A DNA stretch of 64,000 nt, taken from assembly GCA_013397075.1 (NCBI GenBank), contig VWZS01000305.1, positions 1 to 64,000 of the forward strand. Reading direction: 5' to 3'. The position numbers were made by a program, and so were the translations under genes. Below are positions 26,401 to 39,915 of this stretch, one piece after another (position 1 is the first letter of the stretch; every line of letters begins with the position of its first letter). Source of the DNA: Rhabdornis inornatus (lineage: Eukaryota > Chordata > Aves > Passeriformes > Rhabdornithidae). Under the pieces are notes generated by a model. It ran no database searches and was not told the origin of the DNA. It saw nothing but the letters and a program-made list of their open reading frames with translations.

Positions 26401-29400
26401 ATACCGAAGGGACTGCTTACAGTTTAAAAAAAGAAACAACCAAAATCCACCAACCAAAAAAGCCCATACAAACAAACAAACCAAATGAACCCCAACAAAC
26501 TACCACAGCTCTACAAGCCTTCCCAAAAATTACTCTAGAAACCAGAGCTGGAATAAAAGTAAGTGAAATTAATTTCATTGGCTAATGAGGTGTCACTTGA
26601 TTTCATGTTAGTGTTCAGCCCTGTATCCATCAAGCACTGGGATTTTTTTGCCAGAACCTCTCAGCTCCTGTGGGATTAAGGATGAGCTGAAGCAACGCCT
26701 GAATGATTCTCTGCACTGAGACACCTGAGATGCTGCATACCATAGCATCAGGTGTGGATTTGCAAGGATGACTAGCCTTTACTAGGTGAGAGAACTGAGG
26801 TAGAAAACCCATCAAGGTACTACATATTACTGCCACCATGTATATGAAAGAATGACTTCTCTCCCAAAGCTGAGTTAGCAAGCAATTTATTATGCTATAA
26901 CGTACTAATAATTCCTCTATCAGCTGTCAAAGACTTATTCATCACTGAAAAAAAAAAAAAGAAAAAGAGAAAAAAATGTGGACTGGCAAAGAAATTGGCA
27001 AAGGAATCACCATGAAGTGGATTTTTGAAGGCTTTCTAGGAGACATGGTAAGAAGCTTTGGGTTCCACTTCCCACCAGGGGGAATATTGCACTGTTCCAA
27101 CAAAACAACCACTGGAATGGAGAGAAAAAAATAGGAGAGACCCTGGAAAGAATTTATCAAATCATTTATTAGAATATAATGAATATTAACAAAAGACAGT
27201 ACAAATGCTCTTGAGAAATGAGTATTCCTGGGGTTTGGATCTCTTCTTCTAGGCTGTTAAGGTTGCTAGGGAATTTCACAGTTAATGGTGTATTTCCACA
27301 TGAATGTTTCAAGAAGGGGGAAGGGTTTGCAAAACTGAATCTTAAGCACGGAGTTTTCTTTGTACTTCGGAGAGAAGAATCTGATGTTCTTGTAAAGCTG
27401 AAATAAGAAGCTTTCATATTTAATGACAGATTATCAAAGATTTTTAGTAGAAAAACATACACAGAAAATGCTTTATGAGACTCTGTGACAAAGAACTTGC
27501 TTCTCTTACTTTGGTTTGTAACAGTGCACCAGACGTGCCATGACATACACGCTAAGGTCATCAAGTAGTCTGCAAACAAGAGCAGCTTTGTTTTGCTTTA
27601 ACAGATAAAAGCAACAAGTTTATTTTGTTTTAAACAGATTACATGTCCATTTTTCATAAACCATTTAGAAAGCACATTGCTGTGGGCTTCCCAATGACAA
27701 ATACACTGAGGCACCAGCAAGTGACAACACACTTTGTAGTCTTTGACATGCATGAAAGAATTCAATTCAACTTTTCTTTTTTCTATCTGGAAAGAGAAAC
27801 ATCTGGGAAAAATACTTTTTAGCTCTACTTCCTGAGAACGAATCTTAAATTATGCTCTGTCAGCAACTTAATCTGTTTCTCCTCCCTTTTCCTTGCTAAC
27901 TTTGGGTGACATTGGATAAGAGTGGCCAAAACTGACAGAGGTCCCTTCATTTTAATGAAAATAAGTGGATGATTAAAGGGCAAAAATTATGAACATCCCA
28001 TGGTTAAAATGGCAGGCACTCAACCTTGCACCAGAAAATCCACAGAGCCATCACCACTAAACAGGAGCCTGCAGAAAACAAGGCGAGTTCGGCTCCGTGC
28101 TCACACCACCACCATTTATCTGGTTATTTTCCCCATCCTTTAGTATTCAAAACACCCCAACTCAAGCAACTCTTATTTATGCAAGCATTCAATAAATACA
28201 GACACGCTTCCATTGGCAACTGCTGTGACAGTTGATCTTCACACCACAGTATTATCCTAATAAACTGTCTCTCAGCCCCAGGGTCTTTGTTCTCACATAA
28301 ATGACCTACAGTTGGTCACCCTGGATCTTACACAAAGCATGACGAGCACAGGGGTTATATGAGCTAATTGCATAGTGACTGCAAAAATTGCATGCTTTCT
28401 TCTCTTCAGCAACGTGTTCTTTCTCTACTGAAAACAATTCAAGTTAATGATAGAACTGTGTATCTGGATAACTCTATCATGAGTTAATGTTACCACCACA
28501 TGAGCTTGTCTGCATGGTGTTTGACAAAGAAATTCCAGTTAAACAGCCTCCTCCAGAATGAAGACAACATTGGATTAATTATGTAACTTGCTACACATTT
28601 GGAAAATGAAGATGAATTTCCCTTTTATAACCTTATTAAAATTGTACAGAATACAAACCAGATTGTAATCTGTTATTGAAGTATAACTCATAAATATCTT
28701 TTGAATTACTCAAAATTTAAATCACTGGAGATCTGAATCTGGCCCCATACATTTTAAAAGAACATTTGACTCATTACTCATGTTAACCTCCATGAACACA
28801 TAATGCACAAGAACTAATTTGTTTTCTAGGAGAGTTCAACATTGTCTGCCAAAAGAACTCATATTCTGGTACTTCTAATATACTATGTTATTTTTATTGG
28901 TCTACGTGCTACTTTTACTACTATTTATGGAGTAAACATCTGGAGAAAAGCAGAAACTAGGGTCTAATGGAATCTTAGTTGTTTCCCCACATGCTTCCCA
29001 GAACTCAAGCAACTTTCTTCCTCTGATTGAAGACAGCCACTGGAAACACTGCAAGAACTCCACAAAGCATTTTATATTAAAAACACAAACCGCAGACTAC
29101 CAAACTAATTTTGTAACATGATTATTCCCCCAACATGGTCCAAAACTGAAAGCATACAACTCAAAACACACAAAAACACAGTAGCTGAGTTGTAAGTCTC
29201 TAGACAGTAAGATCTACCATTCTTTTCGTTTATTTTCAGGGATGCCTTAACAACTTGGGATATGGCTACAAAAGCTTTTTGAAGACAGATTAATTTTCTC
29301 TCCAGCTATGCTTGCTTCAGGATGGTTTTGCACGAGCCAGGTCTGAACCTCAAGTTGTGTTAGCATGGGATCATGCATGACAAAGTGAATTTATCAAAAT

Positions 29401-32400
29401 GTATCAAGCCTAACTGTGCAGCATGGCAAAAATGCCCCACACTTAGCTGGACAGGGGAAGAAAATTTTCAAGCCTGAACTATCCATGTTCAGCTGCCAGC
29501 ATCTCCTACAACTCAGCTGCTATATATTCCACTGTTCTGACACAAACAGGGGTAACAGACTGATCATCTGGATTTCAGTTTAAGTTAGGAAACCATGCTC
29601 CTTCTGACTGTCTCACTTCCTGTTATCCCACTCACTGTAGGGCTTGGTGAGAATCACAGACAAAAAAAGCTGGAAGCAGCCATGCAATAGGATCAGTTGC
29701 ACTCTTTCGAGACAACATAGTTACATCTATCAAATTCTTAATTAATAAAGCCCCACAGTGTCCATACAACCCATGCTAGGATCCCTCTGCATCCTTGCCA
29801 CTAGAAAAAACTTTAGAAAGTTTTTATTTCTGGCAACATATTCAGGCTATTATTTTACTCTACTCACTGTGGGCATTTAGACTTTTTCCTTGTAGGTCAG
29901 ACTTCTTCCTGTTCTCCATCTTCATGTAAAGCATTTCTTGCTATTCAGTTTTTATAGCTACTGAGATCTCTTTCAGTATTTTTCTCAGATATCTGATGTC
30001 AGTTATTCGCAAGTTAGATGAAGAAAGTTTCCATCAGAACTGGAGCATCATCAGGCTGTAGCTGCTAGAAATCCTTCTGAAACCATCATTAAATGCCTTC
30101 CTAAAATTTTCACTTCCCTGGGGAATTTTTATATTTATATAAAAATACAAAAGAATTATACAATGCAGTATAAAAAGTCTTTAGAGAAATCACATTCAAC
30201 TTCTATTTAAACAAAGTTGCATTACTGAGGACAACAGTGTACAGGCAAAAGTGAAAATAAGAACTTCCCCAAATTATGTCCATGAGTAACTGAAGAAAGG
30301 AAGCCTAAATACTCTTTTTTGTTTCCAGACAACTGCTAATTATACAGATGGTTCTCTCTCACCAAGATGAACTTAGCATCAGGACAAACCTACCTCAGAA
30401 GTCCTCATTTCAATTTGTTTCTGCCACTACTACGCTTGCTCCTCAGGCACTTACAGAACAACTCCTTGTTGTACAGCCATCCCATGGCATCCCTTAGAGA
30501 CATGGCTGGGAGCACTACAAAGGTAAGCATTTTGTCTTGCATGGATGCTTCTAGCCACTTTCTGAATACTTTTCATATTCACTAAACACCTTGCATTAAC
30601 AGAAGTGCTGTTTCACTTAGGTATGGTTTTGAGTTTTGCATTGTCCTTTTCCTTCATCAGTTTAACAGTGAACTAGTGAATTTAAATGTCTTTGAAACGG
30701 CAGTACATACAAGCTTACATCTCACTCTATATTGCTCATTTTGTATTAGCATGAAAGGAGGTTTCTCACCAACTTAGACGACTTCATTTTCCTCGTGTTT
30801 AAAACCATGAGTGACTCTTACTCTTTGTCCCCCCATAAAATATGATTCCTCTACAAAAAAATTACATTGAAGTGCCACTGACACCTAGAACTGTGACTTC
30901 AGTGATCATCACAGCTGTACTTCAATGATGCAAAGAGTGCATCAAGCTTGAAGCTATCAAGGTTGAAGATGCAGTTCAATGATGCAAGGGATCTCATCTT
31001 CAGGATTATCAAATTCAACCTTCTGCTTTCAAATCAATATTCAGTTTCATTGGGTAGCCTTTCTGACACTGGAGAATCAAAAGAAACTTATTTGCTTCAT
31101 CATTTCAAGATGACCACTAGTCCTTTCTGCCTAGCTACTCATGCAGCATTTATACTTGAGGTATAGAAGAATTGTTTGATTACAGTGAGTTGACTGACTC
31201 ACTTCAAACTACTCCCTCAATTCTTGGGCAAGATGAACCTGAAAACTATTACTTTTATAATTTCTGCTTTATTTGTAGCATATAACACTGAACAGAATCA
31301 ACTCAGTTAATGTGCAAAAGGTAAACATAGGTGTCAGACCAGCAAGCTGGCCTTATACCAACTTGCCCATCAGATGTGCTGCCTACTTTCAGCTTTGAAC
31401 AAATGAAGCCTGATCTGACTGTGCAGGTCTCCCATCTCTCCCTTCTCATCATTTTCCATGAAGAGTGGATTACATTAAGCAGCTACTAGGTTCTTTCATT
31501 ATCAGCAAGGCTTCTTCTCCTTTTCCCCAGAGACTTCATGCAGTTATATAATCTCCCTTAGTATTCTCCAAGACACTGAAAAAGAAATTCCAATTTTCCA
31601 GCCTCCTTTTACTTAAAAAAATGTTCATAGTTTCCTTTGTAGGGCAGATTTACAGCTCCCTTCTCTTTTGTAAAGAAAACAATATAAACTACACATTACA
31701 TTTGTTCTATAAAATGATACAGAAGTTAAGCAAGCATATCACAAAGAATAAAACTGAAAAACCCAACTAATGACATACACACCATACCTGGTTTCACATG
31801 CTTTTACATAATAGTGTTAAGCTTACAGAATTGACAAGAAACTGGGTAGCTAAGTAGACTGGCAACAGCACACTGAGGCTCTTGCTCAAGTTTTGCCCAG
31901 GTCCCTCTAGGAACTGAAAAGGCACGTACCCTCGCTGCCTGTCAATGAATTAAATGGTAATGGCTCTCTGGTTCATATGAAATGGGAGATTACACTGCAG
32001 AAAAAGATTCATCAGCACAAGTGGTATTTCCTCTTACTCTGAAGATATGCATAAACTTGAACCAAAAAAATGGCCAAGGGTGCCTTCATTAGCTAAAATG
32101 AAATTAACCAGAGAGATGCCCACTTTAGGCAAACTAATGGAACGACAACATACAGAAGATTCTAAATCAAATGCACTTTCCAGGATCTTTAAATTATCAG
32201 CTTTCTAACGGAACAGCCTGTCACCAGTACTTCCACTTACGCTCTGCCTGAAGACAGTAGAAGCCAGAAGGATGTGTGCGTGAGAGGCATGAGGATGCGT
32301 GAGCAGACCACTCATTTACAGCTAGTAAATCCACAGAGTGCTTGCTCACATCCAAATCTGCCAGCAGAGGACCACTGCCGCACTCTGATGTGTCAGTAAC

Positions 32401-35113
32401 CATACCACCCTGTGCTGTGATCTCCACAGATTTCACTGCTAAGCAAAGGTCCCACCTCTGAGAAAGACTCTGAACTAAGCAGATCGCTTATTCAGCAAAT
32501 GCAACTCTCTCTTCTGAGTCATGCCAACATCTATCAGAAGTCATCAGAAGAGATTAATCCACGGACCTCTAACACCAAAATACCTCTACCACTGCAGAAG
32601 GAGAGGGAATGCTTCACTTGGTGGAAAATAGCAAGCTCTTAGTCTATATACAGAACAGCCACTGAATTAGGATATAACACAATTTCACAGAATGTCAGAC
32701 CAGCAAAATACTAGGAAGCAATCTGCTGCTTTCAGATGAAACAAACTTATTTGTCATTGCTGAAATACTTCTCATAAGGGCAGAAGAACCAGTGCTCATT
32801 CTAAGAGCATGTTCTCATTCTGGTTATTGCAATCCACTTCCCTAAATTCACCTCACACCTTTATCAGCTCCTTCTATTTAATTTCTTCTTTGCTTCCCTG
32901 ACAAAATGCTTCCTAAAAGGAATAAATAAATCTAAACAGAATTGTTAAAAATACTATTAAATCCTCACTGTATTCTACCCCAGGCAGAGCTGTTATGACC
33001 TGAAGCATTTTTACACTGTGTGTAGGGCACAGGTCCCTTTAAAACCTACATAGAGACAACCTGCCATGCCAGAATAGCTGTATATTAATCCACTCTGGAC
33101 ATGGAGAAACTGTTCCTCCATAAGTATTGTTAAGATCCAGTATACAAAACCCCACATCCTACATGGTAACACTACATTAAAAGTACCTGTATAAAAGCAC
33201 TTTAAAGCCTCATTTAACTTAACTCTAAAAATAAAGATCTATTAACAGAAACAAGTTGTAATTAAGATTACTGTTGACCTAGCATCTTCCTGCAAAGGAG
33301 AGATAATAATCTTACATTTACACAGTACCTTTCAGTCTAAACTATCCCATCCAACAAGCCTGATCTTAGACACACTTAGACAGAAGAGTGTTATTAAGAC
33401 ACACAAATAATTCTAAGTAAACCAATCTACACAGTTTGACTACCAGCACCTACCAAGCTTGATCCACCTGATCAATTGTATGAGTTCTATTTATCTGATT
33501 TATCCATCTACAAACAAATCATCCATCCCCCAAAAAACTGTCCCTCTAGCAGAAGTAATGCATTAGCAATCAACCTCAGTCTTAATCCTTACGTTCTGCC
33601 TAAAAAACAAAGCTTCCTTCAGTTTCATTCCTTCAAAATGAACCTCTTCTCAGACCTCCATCACCAGCCTATCCACCAACTCCCAGAGACAAGCACCTGG
33701 CTTACCTCTCAGAGGATTTCTATATGAACAAATACACCTGGAGGGTATTGGGAGTGTACTGGTTTTTAATAGACAGACCAATTTTTTCCATGTTATACTA
33801 CACACAGAAGACCTAAATCTGTCTTCCACTACTTCAAAACACTCCTTTCTTGCACTGTCAAAGTCAAAACCAACCAGCTGTATCCCAGATCAGCCTTCTC
33901 CTGTATGTGATACTCCTGCAGGATTACTGTTTTAATCATTAAGATGTTAAGAAGGGTCATTCTGGATCATTTGTTTTTTACCTTATGGCTTATTTACCAA
34001 AATAGGCTTATTTAAACAGTTGGCTGTTAGGTATCCATAAAGCACAGCAGAGGGAAATCCACCTCCTCCTCTGCAATTGGCATGGATGTTGGAAAACATT
34101 CCCTGATGATATCAGTCTGCACAACATTTTTTTTCCTGAATGCTTGCTTTGAGTAAAGTGAATTGGAATAAACCAGTATATTAACTTCATTCCAGGAAAA
34201 GGTTCCACAAGAAAGCTGTCATTATACCTTGAACCTGCACATTCCCTGGTTAAGTCTTCTCCCAATTTATGTGGATGATGGAGACATTTGGAAAGATCAT
34301 TTCTATGTCTCTCCCCCTTTCTCAGTCTCTTCTAGAAACCATACCACTGGTGGTAGAGGTCATCAGGACTTGCACTGCACACTGACTAGCCAGATCACAG
34401 GAGACAGCTATGCTGAGATCAGGGCATTTTGATGGTGGGACAGGAGTGAAGCAGCAGTACCTGCTATCCATCATTGCACCTGATGGCAGTAAGCATCCTC
34501 AAATGATTAAAAAAAAAATGCTGCAGAAACTGTCAAGAAAGAGAGGAAGCTATCACCCTGTCACCTCTGTGCCCTCTACACCACCTGAGATGCTCATCGT
34601 TTCCAAAAGTGAAAACAAACAAATTACTAACCCATAGCTGTTTACCAAAATATCTACTTTAGCTAATCCTTGTACATCCACCATCCCATCACTGACTCAA
34701 CCTCAGCCCGCATGATGGCCCTGCAGTTGAATCCTGCATTATAAAAGCACAAAACACAACTGTCTCAGCACTGGAATCCAAGGTAAAGTTGGCTAGCCTC
34801 GGATTTGATCTCCTGTAACCTTCAGCTGAAACTAGAACAAAACAGAAGCATGAAAAGGGGTTGTTAGATCTTGTACTTCATCTCCTTGAAAATGCAGGAT
34901 TGCCTTCCCCAGTACATGTGCCAAAAATTTGCGTACTCTTATTTTAAACATCTGAAGAGTTGTGGGGGCTTGCACTTCACCGAGGCTAATATAGGCTACA
35001 ATACATTTTTTTATTGCTGAGTTTTGGCCCAGAATTCATCTTAAACTTTTATTTCCTCAATTTCTCCATTCAGTCCTAGGTATTCTCTCACACAAGGCAG
35101 GGAAAAAAATCTA

Positions 35114-35181
35114 ACTGCTTTGACTAAAATACATTTCAAACACAGATGTCTGTGTTTGAAATGTATTTTAGTCAAAGCAGT
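35114..35181. repeat. Perfect 68-bp palindrome (33-bp arms, 2-nt spacer)
   Basis: Bases 35114-35146 and 35149-35181 are exact reverse complements with only TG between them. The pairing stops cleanly on both sides (A versus C). A perfect match of 33 bp cannot be due to chance in 64 kb. The right arm plus its flank (aaatgtattttagtcaaagcagtcccc) aligns with the surrounding old CR1/L3-like element, while the left arm does not continue that alignment. The left arm is therefore the inverted copy. Probable origins are replication template switching or fold-back repair; a fold-back chimera in library or assembly is the main alternative. Confidence 0.97.
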
Positions 35182-35187
35182 CCCCGT

Positions 35188-35201
35188 GTTAACTAGTTAA
35201 C
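35188..35201. repeat. 14-bp perfect palindrome GTTAACTAGTTAAC
   Basis: A short self-complementary sequence 6 bp beyond the large palindrome, inside the same old LINE fragment. It resembles an HNF1-type half-site pair but with one base too many between the halves, so a binding call is not justified. Confidence 0.9.
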
Positions 35202-37152
35202 CCATCTCCCCATATTCAGTCCCACACTAGAGATGTCTATTTTTGAATATTTCTCTCCAAGCTAGTTCCTCCAGACCCGTGAGTATTTTGTTGCTCTTCT
35301 TTGAGCTTCAGTCAAATTGTCAATATTTTCCTGTTGATATTCAGTTTTCACATGTGTTTGCAACAGATTCTTATAAAAAAGGAATCCCACCTCTTTGTTC
35401 GCCAAAATGGTACCTTTTTCTTGACAGCTCAAGCACAAACCATGCTTTTCTGTAATCAAATCCTATTCCAGACTCATTCTCAATCCCTTTCAGTATCACT
35501 ATTACCCATCAGTAAGTTCCTGATTTGATACCCCTCGCCCCAAGAACTTGGCTTTTCCCCCTACTTGTTCCCTTCACTCTACTCTCCTGGAGGAACTGTC
35601 CTGCAGTTCTGTTTACTACAAAGCAAAGACATTAGTTTTAAAGGTTTTGCCTTATTCAACAAAGCATTTAATCACATGCCTAACTTTCACCATTTTCTTA
35701 AATCCAGTTCATCTCAGCAAGTAGAGATGAGCTTAAGCAAACACTTTAAATAAAAAGTTGGGTGTGCAAATCAGTGTTCTGCTGAACCAAATCCTCAGGT
35801 TCTGTAATCACTTGGATGGTCTACTTTCTGTATTTGGCATGAATTGACAGATCAATGATTTAAGGTAACGGGGTTTTAATAACCAAGCTTCAAGAGAGCC
35901 CAAAACTGGCATCATGCTTTTGTTCCTCTCTTAAAAGAAGAACAGGAAACAAATACCCAAGTGTATATCCCTCAGTACAGTAATCTTGAAGCCTATAGGT
36001 TTAAACATGCAGTAAGTAACTCTATATTCTCATTACTTCAGTACTCACTTTGAAAAATAATAGTAAAAGAAAGCCTTGCGAAAAATTTGGAAAAGCTCGC
36101 GTATCTCAGCAAGATATGCAGCACATTCCCTGGTAGCTCATTAGCCACAACCATGATTGTGCAGTTAAAGAGAGAGAACAAAGCTGTCCATTTTCTAATT
36201 CCTGTCTCCTAAACACCTTTAAATGGAATGAACATAAATCACTGTTCTGCTTAAGATAATGTTTAGTGGGGAGAAAGGAGAAGGCCTTTGGTTAGGGTCA
36301 TGGGTTGGCTGTCTCCATCAGTGTCCAACCCACATTACAGCAGATGAAAGCTTTACATTCACCACCAGCAACAAATGCAGTTGGCATAAAAGGAGTTTCA
36401 TGGAGAGCATTTTAAATCGTTTCCAAATGACTTCCATTGTTTATATACAGAATACTTCATGACCTTTCTCTCCCCCTTGTTTTTTGTTTGTACTTTTTGT
36501 TTTCTTTGCCTTCTCTCATTCTGCTGCCTGGCAAATACAGGCAGAGGCGAAGTAGGGACTGCAATTAGGCAGCCATATCAAGCTTCATCTGTGGACTATC
36601 TAATTGTAAGATTCAAGTTTTGGGAGTAATGCCATCTGAGAAAGAAATGGAGAAGAAAAATTGGAAAATGACTACTTCCTCTCAATCCATAAAGCCTTCC
36701 AAAATTCAATTAGCATGCTCTAAACTAAACCATCCACACATGCACTAAAATATGTGATTTCAAATATAGACAAGAAAGTAGCTGCTCATAGATATTTATC
36801 TGAATTATAATACTCTCTGACCATTCCACTTCAACCCGTTTTATTCAAGTGGCATCTGCTGTAACCCTTTTGTACCTCAGTATTTGAGATGAACCAGGAA
36901 AATACCTGTAGGCAATATAAATAAATTGTCTGTGACTGCACATGGGATCTCTTAAATAATGCTGTGAACCCCTAAGTCATTCAGAGAACACCCTTCCCAT
37001 GCCAAGCGCAAATACTCTTGTTTAATAATGCATACATGACTGAGTTTGCTGCCTTCCCCACAGCAAATTTTTCTTGTGATTTTACCGTTTCCCAGACTGG
37101 AATAATATTTTCACTTTCACAGAATCACTGATGCAACCAATAGGAAAACTAC

Positions 37153-37246
37153 CTCTGCTCCAATTTACTGTGTGATATCTGTAAATACTGCTGGATAGTG
37201 AAGAATTGCAGGTAAAACTCGGCAAACACCTTTTTGCCATTTTCTC
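37153..37246 (-). other. Candidate internal exon (unconfirmed)
   Basis: On the minus strand a very good acceptor (TTTTGTCTCTCTTTTACAG) precedes base 37246 and a donor AGAG|GTAGTT follows base 37153. In one frame the 94 nt give 30 full codons beginning ENGKKVFAEF and ending HSKLEQ, with 2 nt borrowed at the start and 2 nt left at the end. The peptide is polar/aromatic and looks helix-compatible, but I recognise no family. The other two frames are closed or give a different product with an early stop at the donor. It lies about 3 kb downstream, on the minus strand, of the CpG island. Its outgoing phase fits the candidate at 23575-23720. A chance pseudo-exon remains fully possible. Confidence 0.25.
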
Positions 37247-38645
37247 CTGTAAAAGAGAGACAAAAGCATAGAAACTTCTCTGCTGCATTGTACATACAAC
37301 TACACATCCGTGCCTGCTCACCTCCTTTTCCTATGGCAGCTCAGCAACTCCAGCAGCTTCCAGAGCACTAACACCTGCACCCATCCCAGGTCAGATCTCC
37401 ACCTTGCACTAATGGATTTTTTCAGATAGATGGCAGTGCACAAAGTGCATCCCAGATTGATTCAGGGTCGAGATGCCATTTCAGTGCTCAGGCACTCTAA
37501 CTAAGGGAATTACTGCATTATCAAAAGCACTTTTAGAAAGATGATGGCTTAGGACCCAATCCTGCTGAACAGTGATAGCACTGATTCCTTGGAAGGGCTG
37601 AACTGGGTGCCAAGAACATAAACATGGCAAAGACACACTTAGGATTTTACTTTCCATTCCTAGGAGCCACAAATTATTTTTCTTTCAATACATTCTAATA
37701 AACATAGTTTAAAAACACAAAGCTAAAGGATGACTAACAACACAAAATCCAGAAAGATATTGGATGTTGGATACAGGAGATGATGTATCTGATTTTCAAG
37801 GGTCCGTAATAGCACGGATATAGAAACAGTCCTGCAATAAGAACAGACACCTCCAAATCATTCTTAATGGCAAAAATTCTACTTAATCTTGTGCACTCTT
37901 CATTCTAACAGACATTATCACTAAGAGACCAGAGTGAAATTTTAAACATTTAACTGCATTTACCCCAGCAAATCTTTTTCAAAAAAGGAAAATATTAACA
38001 AAGCAGCTGAAACAAATAGGAGTGAATCTCCCAGCACAATTAGTACTTCACTATCTACTACTTGGCGATTTCGACATATAGCTATCATGATGTGGAAGCA
38101 TCCACCACCGTTTTGTTTTCTGTTTGCAGTAGGGGGTTGCTAGGAAACAAAATACTATTGTCTGATTTCATGATCTATTGCCTGGTTTGCCTGGCAATAA
38201 AGTCTTCTAAATCTATTACCGGATTATTTTGTATTTTACAGAGAGATTAAGACTAACATTAAAGCACATGCACACAGAGAAGAGCAGTAAAAAAATGCCT
38301 CAAAATTCAGGGAGAAGTATGTATATATTCCAGGCTGAGGAAGACAAACTATACTGAGGAAAAATGAACTCAGGCAATCTGGTGATATTTATATATGCAC
38401 ACTCTCACACGTGTACCAGCATTCCTTGACTGCATCTATAGTTTTGCTGACTTGTCAAAGACTCTCTCACTTCCAAGGATACAAAGAGTTCTCTTACTAC
38501 TGGAGAGCTACTGTACACTGCAAGTTCTGTAAATACCACATGCTGCAGAATGCCTGGTGCGGGCAAGCACACATGCCACTGTAATTTTTGTTCTTGGAAT
38601 TCAGATCTAGGTTGTTCCAGTGCTTTAATTTCTTTACATGATCTC

Positions 38646-38665
38646 TTTTTTTTTTTTTTTTTTTT
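38646..38665. repeat. T20 homopolymer
   Basis: Twenty consecutive T on the plus strand. No retroposon body is recognisable next to it on the minus strand. Confidence 0.95.
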
Positions 38666-38720
38666 AAAGACAGATAGAAGAGTCAGAGACAATTCCCTAC
38701 TCTCCCCCTCCGGCTGTAAC

Positions 38721-38736
38721 ATAAATAAATAAATAA
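38721..38736. repeat. (ATAA)4 microsatellite
   Basis: Four tandem ATAA units on the plus strand. Confidence 0.9.
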
Positions 38737-39309
38737 TCAAATAGAGAAATAAGTAAAAGGAAAAGCGAGCTAAAATTTAAAGCCACAATAGCAAATTTCG
38801 CATACTTTTGACCGTGGTAAGTCTTTGCAAAATGAGAGAATAAAAGATTATGAGAACCAGGCAAATGTGGGTGCCTACCAATGCATTCCCACAACATGAC
38901 AGGAGACCTCAACTGCAAAAAGCAATCAGACTTAAAAGCTGAGAGACAGATGAAGAGAATTCATTACAAAGTCATAGAGAAGAAGGTTTAAAATAAAACC
39001 TGCACAGGAGTTATTACTCTTTTATGTATATCTACAATTTCACACCATGCACAAAATGCACTATTTCAAAGTCCTTTCAAGTTACTTATTAACACCTATG
39101 CATTTTATCACTCCATTTTAAATTTGAGAAAAAAAAACGAATGAGGTTCATTGTAAAAAAATCAAAGCTTTTGAGATGTTACAGCAGAACTCCCAGTGAT
39201 AAGAAAAAAAAAAGAAGTGACAATACACAACATAGAAAATACACAGTTCATGGGAAGGAACTGAAAGCTTCTTCCTCTCCTGCTCAGAGATGGATTTATT
39301 CAACCTCTA

Positions 39310-39339
39310 TAGTTTCTGATAGTTTCCTATCAGAAACTA
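39310..39339. repeat. Perfect hairpin, 13-bp arms
   Basis: Bases 39310-39322 (tagtttctgatag) and 39327-39339 are exact reverse complements with a 4-nt TTTC loop. It is AT-rich and lies just upstream of the CpG island. It may form a small cruciform or RNA hairpin, but it is too short for a typical microRNA precursor. Confidence 0.9.
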
Positions 39340-39915
39340 GGAGCCTCCACTAAACCACATTTAGAATTAAAGAACAAAAGAGTAAAATGCAAGCAAGCTT
39401 CTTCTACCCCGAACAACAGCAAGCTACTTCTAGCAATTAGATGAAAGCAGCGGAAGATGGACATGACCCACAACCAACCCCTCTCCTCACCACGGTCGAA
39501 CACGGCTGTTCCCCAGCTGATAACCCGCTACAGTAGCACTGCTAGTTACAAAACGGAGCGCAGGTCTCGGAGACGCCGGGATCCTGTCACCTATAGCTTC
39601 ACTGAAACCTGTTTTAAAACACTCTCCCAAGGAACGAGGAAAAACAGGAGAGGAATGGGACAGTCTCCTCCCCATCTGACACCAAAAACAGTTCTGCCAA
39701 CTGCAGGGGTGCTGCCGGCGACCTGCAGCCGCAGGCACCCAGCTCTCAGAGGGAAGGGGGGCAGCGGGAGGGACCCCGGCTCCCGGCTCCGGCCGCCCCG
39801 GGTGCGCTGCCCGCCTGCCCACGCGTGTGCCCCGGGGGAGCCTGCCCGGCGAGGCGGGGGCAGCGCCGGCCGCGGGAGCCCCGTTCTGCCCGCGCTGCAG
39901 CACCGACTGTAATTG

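Larger units (their letters stand above)
22318..34864. other. Long unique non-coding stretch
   Basis: About 12.5 kb without a recognisable transposon or gene apart from the exon candidate at 23575-23720. It contains A runs (A16 at 26330-26345, A13 at 26948-26960) and a purine-rich segment around 26180-26400. The longest open frame (27169-27579, minus, 136 codons) has no recognisable family signature. Nothing here allows a functional call. Confidence 0.5.
34865..35345 (-). mobile_element. Ancient CR1/L3-like LINE fragment, antisense
   Basis: Plus-strand blocks follow the antisense 3' part of older amniote CR1/L3-type elements: 'aatgcaggattgcc', 'attttaaacatctgaagagttgtgggggcttgcac', 'cttaaacttttatttc', 'tagttaacccatctcccc', 'agttcctccagacc' and 'ttttgttgctcttctttgagcttcagtcaaattgtc'. 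Divergence is much higher than in the other CR1 copies, so insertion is old, possibly before modern birds radiated. The alignment is interrupted by a perfect inverted duplication at 35114-35181. Identification is from memory of the family consensus and the ends are approximate. Confidence 0.6.
35346..39539. other. Unique AT-rich non-coding stretch left of the CpG island
   Basis: No transposon recognised. It holds one exon candidate (37153-37246, minus strand), a T20 run at 38646-38665, an ATAA tetranucleotide repeat at 38721-38736 and a small hairpin at 39310-39339. The remaining open frames are short and unremarkable. Confidence 0.5.
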
